A DNA stretch of 14,080 nt from CAJXZP01 sp041563475 (GCA_041563475.1 JBFFMY010000063.1:1-14080); one strand, 5' to 3'; numbered from the stretch's first letter, positions 5,250-12,734 are shown. The notes: generated by a model not told the origin, from the letters alone. A program made the numbers and translations.

Positions 5250-8144
5250 ATGAAAAAGTTTTTGATTGTTTTAGGTGTATTGATGTTGTTAATCGTTACA
5301 GTAATAGTGGCAATTCCGATGTTGTTTCAAAAAGAGCTTAAAGAACTAGCCCTTTCGGAAGCAAATAAAACGATGAATGCTAAAATTGAAATGGAAGATT
5401 TCAGTTTAAGTTTAATTCCGAATTTCCCAAAATTAACTGCGGAAATGTATAATGTTAAGTTATCTGGGGTAAATGAATTTGAAGGAGTTACACTTTTTGG
5501 GGCAAAAACAATAACCACAACTTTCGATCTTCAAAAACTATTCGATGGAAAAATTGAAATAGAGGAAATAGGACTTGATGGGGTAGATTTAAATATTTTA
5601 ATTTATGAAAATGGGAGGGCTAATTATGATATTAGCAAAGAAACAACCGATTCTTCCGAAGTAACGGAAAGCAATCCTACCGAAGAAGCCACTGATTTTA
5701 AAATGAAGTTGAAGCGTTACTATTTTCATAACGTTAATTTGCAATATGATGACAGAGAAACCAACACTTTACTTCAACTCACTGAGTTGAATCATGATGG
5801 AAAAGGAGACTTTACTTTATCCCAGTTTATTTTAGAGACAGAAACCAGTATTAAAGCCATTAATGTGGAAATGGAAGGGCAAAAATTATTAAAAGATGCC
5901 CGTTTTGACTCCGAAGTAAATTTAGCAATGGACATGGATAATTTCAGATTCCAGTTCGACACTACCTTTATACAATTAAATGCCCTTGTTCTAAATCTTG
6001 ATGGTTGGCTTGCCATGCCAGGGGATTCAGTTGAAATGGATATTGCTTTGAGCTCAAAAAATAATTCATTTAAAGAATTATTTTCTTTAATCCCAAATGC
6101 ATATATAGAAGGTTATGAGGATGTTAAGATTTCAGGAAACATGACCATTGGAGCCGCTTTTAAAGGAATATATTTTGAAGAATTTTTACCCGCATATTCC
6201 ATTGATTTAGCCGTGAAAAATGGACAAGTAAAGTACCCAGATTTGCCTGCTACATTGGATAAAATTGGAATTGATTTATCCATATCAAGTCCAGGAGGTG
6301 AATTGAATAGAATGCTTTTAAACCTTAAAAGAGGTCATTTTGAAGTAGCAAAAAATGTGTTTGATATGCATCTTTTGGTTAAAAACTCTATCACTAATCC
6401 ACAAATGGATGGGGGATTAAAAATGGATTTTGATTTGGCAACCATACCTACGTTTATGCCCGTGACAGATACGGAAAAGTATCAAGGGAAAGTTAAAGTC
6501 GATGTAAACTTCAAAGCGGATTTGAATAGTTTGGATCATGAACAATACGATAAAGTAGAGGCGGATGGAAGCTTTGAAGCATGGGATATTATATATTCTG
6601 ATGGCGTTAGTTTACCCATGGAAATTAGTCACATGAATATGCTATTTAACATGAATAGAGTTGATTTGCTTGACTTTAAATCAAAAATGGGTACTTCTGA
6701 TTTACAAGCAAATGGAAATCTAGAAAACTTTATTCCATGGTATATGAATGACGCAACTATTGTAGGAGATTTGAATTTCATTTCCAGTTATTTTAATGCA
6801 GATGAATGGCTTACAGAAGACATAGAAGATACTTCTGGAAATGAATCCGCATCAACTGAAACCACTTCTGTAGAAGCCAGTACAGATTCTGCAGCTGCAG
6901 AAACCTACGCATTACCAACCAATATCGATTTTACTTTAAAATCAAAAATTTCTGTTTTGGATTATGATAGCATGAAAATTGAAAATGTTTCCGGAGTAAT
7001 AAAAGTTAAAAACGGACAAATACTTTTTGAAAATGCTAAACTTGATATGTTTGAAGGTGTTGCTACTTTAAATGGGGTATTTGACCCAACGAGTAAACCA
7101 TTAAACCCTTCATTTGATTTTGTGGTTGGTATTCAAAATTGGGCTATTAACCCCGTAGCCAACACCTATAACTCAATTGAGAAATTAGCCCCAATATTGA
7201 AAGAGGCGAGTGGGACCTTCAGTACGGAACTCACTACTGCTGGAATATTAGATGCGAATTTAGATCCTATATTAGAAAAATTATCCTTTTCTGGTATAAC
7301 CACAACCAAAGACCTTACCATTACAAATTCAAATTTGGAAAAACTAAATACTATTACGAAAACCAGTAATTTTAATCCCTTAATTGCCCAAAACATGACC
7401 ATTAAATACACCTGTAAAAATGGTATTTTGGAAACGGAACCATTTGATGTAAAATTTGGAACCCAAAAGGCAAAAGTTTCAGGTTACACCACTTTAGCTG
7501 AGGACATTAATTATTTGATTGACACACAGATAAAAACTGCTGATATGGGTGCTGGTGCGGACGCTGTTATAAATCAAATAAATGGTTTATTAGGCAATAA
7601 TGGTATTCCTGCGGCTGTTCCAGATGTTATTCCATTAGTCATATCTGTTACTGGAAAGATATCCGACCCCAAATTTAAACCCGTCTTTGGAAAGGGAACA
7701 GGAACTACAGCCGTTAAACAACAAGTGAAAGAAATTGTTCAAGAAAAAATAGAAGAGGTTAAAGAGGATGTGAAAAAACAAGCCCAAGCTGAGGCGGATA
7801 AAATAATTGCGGATGCTAAAAAACAACAAGCTGAAATGATGGCTGAAGCTAAAAAACAAGCCCAGAATTTAAATGCGGAAGCCAAAAAATTAGGCGATCA
7901 ACTTCGGGCAGAGGCGGATAAACAAGGAAAAGATTTGATTTCACAAGCCTCAAATCCTTTAGCTAAAATGGGAGCGCAAAAGGCGGCAGATGAATTAAAC
8001 AAACAAGCAGATACTAAAGCTAAAAAACTTGAAGCAGAAGCCGATGCTCAAGGAAAAAAGATTGTTGCTGAGACGCAAAAACAATCAGATAAAATTGTGG
8101 ATGATGCAAAGAAAAAAGCAGATGCCACAATCCAAGGTATTTAG
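5250..8144 (+). CDS. AsmA-like protein with hendecad-repeat tail
   Basis: A 964-residue protein. Residues about 3-27 form a single N-terminal membrane segment (FLIVLGVLMLLIVTVIVAI), and the rest is presumably periplasmic. Residues about 30-810 are the beta-rich AsmA-type repeat region: an early LIPNFPKLTAEMYNVKLSG motif, later SGVIKVKNGQILFENAKLDMFEG, then DFVVGIQNWAINPV. A Ser/Thr/Glu-rich low-complexity linker lies at about 520-555. The AsmA/TamB/VPS13-like superfamily moves phospholipids between membranes; that role is inferred here. From about residue 821 the chain becomes a highly charged Lys/Glu/Ala coiled-coil or helix with 11-residue periodicity, ending at 964. I recall similar tails on Bacteroidota AsmA-like proteins, so the fusion itself is probably not new. 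It is a single-gene unit with a well-formed promoter and a strong terminator at 8163-8196. Confidence 0.85.
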   Translation: MKKFLIVLGVLMLLIVTVIVAIPMLFQKELKELALSEANKTMNAKIEMEDFSLSLIPNFPKLTAEMYNVKLSGVNEFEGVTLFGAKTITTTFDLQKLFDGKIEIEEIGLDGVDLNILIYENGRANYDISKETTDSSEVTESNPTEEATDFKMKLKRYYFHNVNLQYDDRETNTLLQLTELNHDGKGDFTLSQFILETETSIKAINVEMEGQKLLKDARFDSEVNLAMDMDNFRFQFDTTFIQLNALVLNLDGWLAMPGDSVEMDIALSSKNNSFKELFSLIPNAYIEGYEDVKISGNMTIGAAFKGIYFEEFLPAYSIDLAVKNGQVKYPDLPATLDKIGIDLSISSPGGELNRMLLNLKRGHFEVAKNVFDMHLLVKNSITNPQMDGGLKMDFDLATIPTFMPVTDTEKYQGKVKVDVNFKADLNSLDHEQYDKVEADGSFEAWDIIYSDGVSLPMEISHMNMLFNMNRVDLLDFKSKMGTSDLQANGNLENFIPWYMNDATIVGDLNFISSYFNADEWLTEDIEDTSGNESASTETTSVEASTDSAAAETYALPTNIDFTLKSKISVLDYDSMKIENVSGVIKVKNGQILFENAKLDMFEGVATLNGVFDPTSKPLNPSFDFVVGIQNWAINPVANTYNSIEKLAPILKEASGTFSTELTTAGILDANLDPILEKLSFSGITTTKDLTITNSNLEKLNTITKTSNFNPLIAQNMTIKYTCKNGILETEPFDVKFGTQKAKVSGYTTLAEDINYLIDTQIKTADMGAGADAVINQINGLLGNNGIPAAVPDVIPLVISVTGKISDPKFKPVFGKGTGTTAVKQQVKEIVQEKIEEVKEDVKKQAQAEADKIIADAKKQQAEMMAEAKKQAQNLNAEAKKLGDQLRAEADKQGKDLISQASNPLAKMGAQKAADELNKQADTKAKKLEAEADAQGKKIVAETQKQSDKIVDDAKKKADATIQGI
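7788..8141 (+). repeat. Eleven-residue protein repeats in the AsmA-like tail
   Basis: Residues 847-901 divide into five units of exactly 11: AEADKIIADAK, KQQAEMMAEAK, KQAQNLNAEAK, KLGDQLRAEAD, KQGKDLISQAS. The pattern is K at the start, hydrophobic pairs mid-unit and A-x-A-K/D at the end. A break follows (902-921, NPLAKMGAQKAADEL...), then four more units resume in a shifted register (922-964: TKAKKLEAEAD, AQGKKIVAETQ, KQSDKIVDDAK, KKADATIQGI). Hendecads form nearly straight helices, as in group 3 LEA proteins and some membrane-binding amphipathic helices. Confidence 0.8.
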
Positions 8145-8162
8145 TTTTAAAAGGGTATAAGC

Positions 8163-8196
8163 AAAAACCGCTCTAAAGTTATTTAGAGCGGTTTTT
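8163..8196. terminator. Strong bidirectional intrinsic terminator
   Basis: Perfect 15-base arms (AAAAACCGCTCTAAA and its complement at 8182-8196) flank the 4-base loop GTTA. The GC-rich core is bordered by A5 on one side and T5 on the other, so it ends transcription in both directions. It lies between the convergent AsmA-like gene (ends 8144) and the peptidase gene (ends 8202). Confidence 0.93.
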
Positions 8197-8201
8197 CTTT
8201 T

Positions 8202-10358
8202 CTATAAATTAGATTCAATATATAATAAGACCTTATCCATTAAATGAACACGATCCTTACCATAAACGTTATGCTCGTGTCCAGGGTACTCGAAGTAATC
8301 AACTCTTACGCCATTAGAAATACATTCTTTTAGGAATAAATCAGAATGTTGTTTTACTACCGTGGGATCAGAGGTGCCGTGTATGATCAATAATTTATCT
8401 TCTAGTTTTGAGGCACGTAATAAATTGGAGGTTAAGTCATAACCTTCCTTATTGGTTTCAGGTGTATCCATGTACCTTTCCGTGTACATTATCTCGTAAT
8501 ACCTCCAATCCATTACTGGACCTCCTGCAACACCCACTTTAAATACATTTGGATAGGATGTAAGAAGGGCAGTGGTCATAAAACCACCATAACTCCACCC
8601 ATGAACAGCAAACTTCGTAGAGTCTACGTAACTTAATGATTTCAGATATTTCACACCCGTTAATTGGTCACGCATTTCAACTTGACCTAGATTTCTAAAT
8701 GGCGCTTGTTCAAATTCAATTCCTCGGTTCGTACTTCCACGACCATCAAGTGTGTACACTATATAGCCTTTATTCGCAAAATGATACATCCAAAGTGGGG
8801 CACTTCCTAGCCACGATTGATGTAATAATTGAACACCAGGTCCATTATATACGTAAACGAGCACAGGATACGTTTTAGAGGTGTCAAAATCAAACGGGTA
8901 AATGGTTCTTGAATGAAGAATTGTTTTACCGTCATCTGCTAAAAGAGTATCCATTCTTGTATTTCCTATTTGATATTCCTGCAAAGGGTTTTCAGCATTG
9001 AAGATAGTAGAAATAGATCCATTTTTTAGCTCAATCAAATCATACGAATTCGGAGTATTTAATGCCGAACTTTTAGTAATAGCAAACGTTTTATCATCAT
9101 TGAATGAAACACTAGAGAAATAGGCTTCTCCGGATGTTATTTGTTTCAATTCTTTACTTCCTCCATCGGTAATAACAACCTCAAACAAGTGTTTATCAAT
9201 TTTGTTTTTGTGATTACCTAAAAACCATAACTTTTTTGAGCCCGGATGGTAACTAACAAATGATTGTACTAGAATATCCGCAGTATTAATGTGCCAATTA
9301 ACTTGTCCAGAACCGTTATACACATAGAATTGATTTAACCCACTTTTTTCACTCAACCATAAAAAGTCTTCTTTTCCAATAAATTCTAGATTATGCATCG
9401 GATGCACATACTGTTCATCCGTTTCATTAAATATTTCAGTCTCAAGTTCACCTGATTTAGCTGCGTATTTCTTCATATGGAAATCGTTTTGATCACGATT
9501 TAAATGACCTACATAAACGGATTTAGATTTGGGTCCCCATGAAACAGAAGTAAGATATTGATCAATTGGTCCATCCGTTTTTAAATAGGTAACACCTTCT
9601 TTACCCACAGTGTAAATGCCTATACTTACAACTTCAGATTCCATTCCAGCCATAGGGTATTTAGTATTTGCTAGAGAAGCAGGACGCGTAGAATAGTTTA
9701 CCAAAGGGTAATTGGTAACCTTAGATTCATCTTTTTGGTAAAATGCTAATTTTTCTCCGTTAGCGCTCCAAATGACTCCATGTTCAATACCAAATTCAAC
9801 GCGACTCACGGTTTGTCCAGCAACAATATTTGGATCAGAGAAATTTGTTATTTGAATTTCTTTACCATCTATGATTAGAAAAAGGTTATTTTCCTTCGTA
9901 AATGCTACATCTGTAGAATGGGGACGAAACTCTAAGTTAGAGGAGCCGGAAGGTACTGTAAATAGGTTTTTTACTTCTTGGGTTTTTCTGTTGTACATAT
10001 TTACGATTCCTCCTACAATGTAATATGCCTCATTTGTGTTTATCCAGGTTAAATTTGGAATACGTGCTAGTTCTTTCTTTAAAGTCATTGCTGAACCTAA
10101 AGCTGGACTAGTAACTAATTCTGATTTCTCAAATGTATAGGCATTTACAGCAATAAGCACTTCGATGCTATCCGATTTTTCAGAATACGTATATAAATTT
10201 GTTTCTGGAATCCACGAAAAATTTGCTAAGCGCTGCGGAGATAAATTTCCCCATCTGCCCATCACGGCATTTTCAAGTGATAATTCCTTTTGAGCTATTG
10301 AAAGTAGAGGTAGGAAGACGAATAATAGAATCCAAAATCCTGAATATTGATTTTTCAT
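8202..10358 (-). CDS. Prolyl tripeptidyl peptidase-type S9 protease
   Basis: A 718-residue exported serine exopeptidase of family S9B (DPP IV-like). Expected to act in the periplasm or at the cell surface, removing Pro-containing di- or tripeptides from peptide N-termini. The signal peptide is about 1-22 (LLFVFLPLLSIAQ). A beta-propeller N-domain runs to about 470, followed by the alpha/beta-hydrolase domain. The triad is Ser589 (GWSYGG), Asp664 (HGTSDPTV) and His696 (PGHEHNV). Its spacing matches that I recall for Porphyromonas prolyl tripeptidyl peptidase (S603/D678/H710), as does Glu622 in YYEIMY (E636 there). Glu188 in the VEFGIEHG propeller motif probably binds the substrate N-terminus. 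The EFGI/DYPLVxY/KYPMAGM signature also favours this type over classical DPP IV. It is probably co-transcribed with the methyltransferase gene 51 bases upstream, as no -7 box precedes it. Confidence 0.9.
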   Translation of the reverse strand: MKNQYSGFWILLFVFLPLLSIAQKELSLENAVMGRWGNLSPQRLANFSWIPETNLYTYSEKSDSIEVLIAVNAYTFEKSELVTSPALGSAMTLKKELARIPNLTWINTNEAYYIVGGIVNMYNRKTQEVKNLFTVPSGSSNLEFRPHSTDVAFTKENNLFLIIDGKEIQITNFSDPNIVAGQTVSRVEFGIEHGVIWSANGEKLAFYQKDESKVTNYPLVNYSTRPASLANTKYPMAGMESEVVSIGIYTVGKEGVTYLKTDGPIDQYLTSVSWGPKSKSVYVGHLNRDQNDFHMKKYAAKSGELETEIFNETDEQYVHPMHNLEFIGKEDFLWLSEKSGLNQFYVYNGSGQVNWHINTADILVQSFVSYHPGSKKLWFLGNHKNKIDKHLFEVVITDGGSKELKQITSGEAYFSSVSFNDDKTFAITKSSALNTPNSYDLIELKNGSISTIFNAENPLQEYQIGNTRMDTLLADDGKTILHSRTIYPFDFDTSKTYPVLVYVYNGPGVQLLHQSWLGSAPLWMYHFANKGYIVYTLDGRGSTNRGIEFEQAPFRNLGQVEMRDQLTGVKYLKSLSYVDSTKFAVHGWSYGGFMTTALLTSYPNVFKVGVAGGPVMDWRYYEIMYTERYMDTPETNKEGYDLTSNLLRASKLEDKLLIIHGTSDPTVVKQHSDLFLKECISNGVRVDYFEYPGHEHNVYGKDRVHLMDKVLLYIESNL

Positions 10359-10409
10359 ACTAATTTAATTAATGAGATAAACGTGAAATTCGATTGGTGG
10401 GTAAAAGAA

Positions 10410-11138
10410 TTACTTTCGAGTGATTTGCGCAAGGTAATGATGGGATTCTTCTTCAAAGATTTTAACAGCCTTAAAGCCTGATTTTTCAGCATATTCTTGC
10501 ATTAATCCAAAATCAATGAACAACCAATCAAAAGGATGACCTAATTCATCGTTAAATTCCATTTGATATGTTATTTCTCCGTAATAATCCCCATTTAAAT
10601 CAATCATAACACTTCCGTCATCTTCGGCATATAATTGAATAAGGTCGCTACTATCCACAATGATTTGTCCACTTGGGGCTAATAATTCATCCACCTTCTC
10701 AAAAAAATGTGAAATTCGATTTACTTTACCCATGATACCAAAACCATTCATTAGCATTAATAAAGTATCATACTTTTGGTTTTGAATAGTATAGAAATCT
10801 TGGAGTTTGGCATTTATTACACCTCTTTTTTTCATCACTTCGACCGCCCCAGGAGAAACATCAATGGCTTCAATATCGAAATGGAGGTTTTGAAGAGCTG
10901 AAGAATGTATTCCTGTACCAGCACCTACATCTAAAACTTTCCCCTTACATAAACTCAATGCCATTTTCTCTAATTCTGGAAACGCTTTTGGTTCTCGGAA
11001 AAACCATGAAATTGGGTAGGCATCTGTTTCGGCAATATCTGAGTGGACTAGAATTTCCTGTGAATTTGGATTAGATAAATAATGACGCAGCGCCTTACCA
11101 TAAATATCGTCAACCAATTCGTGTCTTTTAGTTTGCAA
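10410..11138 (-). CDS. Class I SAM-dependent methyltransferase
   Basis: A probable cytoplasmic methyltransferase. Motif I is KVLDVGAGTGIHSSALQ (from about V68 counting from the chosen start), with the acidic ribose-binding end of strand 2 at FDIEAIDVSPGAVEVM, then motif IV-like YDTLLMLMNGFGIMG. The target is unknown. The frame stays open to a TTG at 11225, but that would overlap the opposite-strand gene at 11184 and would translate the promoter region. The -7 box at 11162-11169 (TACATTTG, minus) places the transcript start near 11155, and the first in-frame start codon after it is TTG at 11138, giving LQTKRHELVDDIYGKAL... as the N-terminus and about 242 residues. No ATG occurs before motif I. 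It is probably the first gene of an operon with the S9 peptidase. Confidence 0.8.
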   Translation of the reverse strand: MQTKRHELVDDIYGKALRHYLSNPNSQEILVHSDIAETDAYPISWFFREPKAFPELEKMALSLCKGKVLDVGAGTGIHSSALQNLHFDIEAIDVSPGAVEVMKKRGVINAKLQDFYTIQNQKYDTLLMLMNGFGIMGKVNRISHFFEKVDELLAPSGQIIVDSSDLIQLYAEDDGSVMIDLNGDYYGEITYQMEFNDELGHPFDWLFIDFGLMQEYAEKSGFKAVKIFEEESHHYLAQITRK

Positions 11139-11143
11139 TGCTT

Positions 11144-11151
11144 TAGTTTTG
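11144..11151 (+). promoter_or_regulatory. -7 box for the 88-residue protein gene
   Basis: TAGTTTTG is a full TAnnTTTG match, 32 bases before the ATG at 11184. No good -33 element is seen. It lies just inside the transcript predicted for the opposite-strand methyltransferase gene. Confidence 0.45.
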
Positions 11152-11161
11152 TATTTATACG

Positions 11162-11169
11162 CAAATGTA
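11162..11169 (-). promoter_or_regulatory. -7 box of the methyltransferase-peptidase operon
   Basis: On the minus strand it reads TACATTTG, a full TAnnTTTG match. It lies 23 bases upstream of the TTG at 11138 and downstream of the other candidate start at 11225, so it decides the start codon. The -33 element is unclear. Confidence 0.5.
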
Positions 11170-11183
11170 CTTAAGTAAAAATT

Positions 11184-11450
11184 ATGGCAAGTAGAAGATA
11201 TTTGAAAAAGGTAATTAACTCTCAAATAGCAGAAGTAATAGATAATTGTTATGATGTATTAGCTGAATCTCCCAAAAAAGAGGAAAAGGCAAATAAAATC
11301 ATTGATGAAGCAGTTGAATTATATGATGATTTAATTGGTGAAGTCAATGACTATAAAAATGCTAAAAGTCCATCTGCCCATTTCAATAAAATTGAGGAGA
11401 AATTATTGAAGCAAATTGATTCTTTAAACGGAAAATTGGCAACAATTTAA
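11184..11450 (+). CDS. Small conserved-type protein, function unknown
   Basis: An 88-residue, charged, all-helical-looking soluble protein with no signal peptide or membrane segment. It starts MASRRYLKKVINSQIAEVID and continues with acidic/hydrophobic helices (IIDEAVELYDDLIGEVNDY, FNKIEEKLLKQIDSLNGKL). From memory it resembles a short Bacteroidota protein of unknown role that begins MASKRxLKKxINxLxxEVID. The basic start followed by acidic amphipathic helices would suit protein-protein binding, which is inference only. It has its own -7 box and is followed after 24 bases by the membrane protein gene in the same direction, probably as one operon. Confidence 0.75.
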   Translation: MASRRYLKKVINSQIAEVIDNCYDVLAESPKKEEKANKIIDEAVELYDDLIGEVNDYKNAKSPSAHFNKIEEKLLKQIDSLNGKLATI

Positions 11451-11474
11451 AACTAATAAAGCGTGTAATTTTTT

Positions 11475-11702
11475 ATGAAAGGAGTAGGGCCTGGTTTAAT
11501 TGTTCTTCTTTTAGCGGTAATAGCTCTTTTGGGTTATTATAATTTTGAGCAACAAAAAACCATAGAACTTCTGAATGACGAAATCATTGAACAGGCGCGG
11601 TTACGCCATAACCTGATTCTTAAAAAGCATGTTTTGGAAGAGCGATTGGATCAGTTAGAATCTGACTCTTCTTCTTCGCAGGTAGCTAATTTGGTTGATT
11701 AA
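11475..11702 (+). CDS. Small single-pass membrane protein with coiled coil
   Basis: 75 residues: a membrane segment at about 6-22 (PGLIVLLLAVIALLGYYNF), then a helical, heptad-like stretch (EQQKTIELLNDEIIEQARLR...ILKKHVLEERLDQLESD) to about 65, and a serine-rich end. The N-terminus is short, so the coiled coil probably faces the periplasm, like FtsL/FtsB-type proteins, though no homology to them is claimed. It follows the 88-residue gene by 24 bases. The last 17 bases overlap the end of the convergent receiver gene. The start ATG sits after a T-run without a Shine-Dalgarno sequence, as is usual in this phylum. Confidence 0.65.
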   Translation: MKGVGPGLIVLLLAVIALLGYYNFEQQKTIELLNDEIIEQARLRHNLILKKHVLEERLDQLESDSSSSQVANLVD

Positions 11703-11711
11703 CTAAATTAG
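11686..11711. terminator. Hairpin containing both stop codons of overlapping convergent genes
   Basis: CTAATTTGGTT and AACTAAATTAG pair over 11 positions (one G:U) around the loop GATT. The minus-strand stop is the first three bases of the left arm; the plus-strand stop (11700-11702) straddles loop and right arm. There is no T-run directly after either arm, so termination strength is uncertain. Confidence 0.45.
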
Positions 11712-12069
11712 AGTGGAAATCTAGAATTATTTTAGTTTTATTCAAATCAATAGGTTTATCAAAATACCCTTGTAACCAGTTATACAGTCGATATTCTGTC
11801 TCCAATTCATCCACAGAAGATGAACTTAATAGAAATACAGGATGCGAATACCCATTATCCGAAAGTTTCTTTAATAATCCGCTTCCGTCCAGAACAGGCA
11901 TGTGATAATCTAAAATTAAAAGAAAATCTTGATCAGTGGAAGAAATGATGTCATAGCCCTCTTGGCCATTTTCTGCAGTATAAATTGAACCGGTAAAACC
12001 ATTGATGCTTACAAAACGGGTTAAAAGCATTCTTGCTATTGGATCATCATCAATTATAAGTAAATTCAT
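11686..12069 (-). CDS. Stand-alone response-regulator receiver protein 1
   Basis: A CheY-like receiver domain of 127 residues with no output domain. The acidic pocket is D7/D8 (LIIDDDP), the phosphorylation site is Asp54 (LDYHMPVLDG), the switch Ser is S82/S83 (LLSSS), and Lys105 sits in FDKPID. All key residues are present, so it should be phosphorylatable by a histidine kinase, but none is encoded nearby. ATG 12069 is chosen: the longer frame begins with a TTG at 12099 that is part of the promoter's own -7 box. It is closely related to the next receiver gene (same LDYHMPVLDG, AENGxxGYxIIS and DDDPxARML motifs), so the pair arose by tandem duplication. It may act by protein-protein contact or as a phosphorelay intermediate. 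Confidence 0.88.
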   Translation of the reverse strand: MNLLIIDDDPIARMLLTRFVSINGFTGSIYTAENGQEGYDIISSTDQDFLLILDYHMPVLDGSGLLKKLSDNGYSHPVFLLSSSSVDELETEYRLYNWLQGYFDKPIDLNKTKIILDFHSNLVNQPN

Positions 12070-12096
12070 AAAGAAATGGTTTTTTATTGTCTGATT

Positions 12097-12104
12097 CAAA
12101 TTTA
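12097..12104 (-). promoter_or_regulatory. -7 box of receiver gene 1
   Basis: On the minus strand it reads TAAATTTG, a full TAnnTTTG match, 27 bases before the ATG at 12069. The distal shared element (12147-12168) begins 53 bases upstream of it. Confidence 0.6.
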
Positions 12105-12146
12105 GCCTTGAAGAAAGCTATTTTACCAGAGCTTAAATCTAAATAG

Positions 12147-12168
12147 TAACGGTATTATGTGAATAACT
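12147..12168 (-). promoter_or_regulatory. Shared upstream element, copy 1 (receiver gene 1)
   Basis: On the minus strand: AGTTATTCACAT, five bases, then CGTTA. The same 12-mer plus CGTTA at the same spacing occurs upstream of receiver gene 2. It overlaps the stop codon of receiver gene 2 by two bases. It is a candidate activator site. Confidence 0.5.
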
Positions 12169-12565
12169 AATGAATGATAAAGGAAAGGCTGTTTTCAATA
12201 ATTTGCTTACTTTTTTCTTGATCTAAAGGTTTTATTAAATAATCTATAACGTTTTTTCTTTGTAAACACTCATCCTTATGCGATTTCATTATCGATGAAC
12301 TGAGCATAAAAACAGGAAAACGTAAATTGTCCATTTCCATTTTCTTTAAAAACCCCAGGCCATCCAAAACGGGCATATGATAATCTAAAACTATGGTGAA
12401 GTGCTGAGTAGGGGATGCAGATATTATTTCATAACCTATTTCTCCATTCTCGGCTGTTTCAATATTTCCATTGAAACCAGCGATTTCAAGATTCCTTTTC
12501 GCAAGCATTCTTGCTACGGGATCATCATCAATAATTAAAATTGTTATGATTGTACCTTTTTTCAT
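12167..12565 (-). CDS. Stand-alone response-regulator receiver protein 2
   Basis: A CheY-like receiver of about 132 residues with no output domain. It has LIIDDDP (D13/D14), the phosphorylation site Asp61 in LDYHMPVLDG, a switch Ser in MLSSS (S89/S90) and Lys112 in IKPLD. It is a paralogue of the preceding entry, with insertions such as SASPTQ before the phospho-Asp strand. The frame extends to a TTG at 12586, but that lies upstream of the -7 box. The in-frame ATGs at 12568 and 12565 lie only 5-8 bases beyond the box, so the transcript should have almost no leader. Partner kinase unknown. Confidence 0.87.
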   Translation of the reverse strand: MKKGTIITILIIDDDPVARMLAKRNLEIAGFNGNIETAENGEIGYEIISASPTQHFTIVLDYHMPVLDGLGFLKKMEMDNLRFPVFMLSSSIMKSHKDECLQRKNVIDYLIKPLDQEKSKQIIENSLSFIIH

Positions 12566-12573
12566 CATACAAT

Positions 12574-12581
12574 CAAAAGTA
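12574..12581 (-). promoter_or_regulatory. -7 box of receiver gene 2
   Basis: On the minus strand it reads TACTTTTG, a full TAnnTTTG match. It ends 5 bases before ATG 12568, which predicts a leaderless or near-leaderless mRNA. Confidence 0.55.
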
Positions 12582-12623
12582 TTCAACCGTATAAAGGGAA
12601 AATGGTCATAGGTCCCTATAAAT

Positions 12624-12645
12624 TAACGTTCTAATGTGAATAACT
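12624..12645 (-). promoter_or_regulatory. Shared upstream element, copy 2 (receiver gene 2)
   Basis: On the minus strand: AGTTATTCACAT, five bases, then CGTTA, identical in layout to the copy at 12147-12168 and also exactly 53 bases from its -7 box. A short palindrome (ATAGG-TC-CCTAT, 12608-12619) lies between it and the box in this copy only. Confidence 0.5.
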
Positions 12646-12734
12646 GTTGTTTATAAATCGAAGAGTCAATAGTTCTGATTGTAAGTATTTGTTCAATTGT
12701 TTTAACTAAAAATTTTTTTTATGGAAAATGTCCG

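Noticed and set aside
7635..7859. Phenylalanine-rich minus-strand frame opposite the AsmA tail
   Set aside because: It is the antisense shadow of the Lys/Glu/Ala repeats; no promoter or independent support.
12070..12099. TTG start at 12099 for receiver gene 1
   Set aside because: That TTG is the end of the TAAATTTG -7 box, so it would not be on the mRNA; the ATG at 12069 gives the normal receiver N-terminus.
11686..12581. A complete two-component or defence system around the receiver proteins
   Set aside because: No histidine kinase, output domain, nuclease or other effector is encoded nearby; the neighbours are small unknown proteins.
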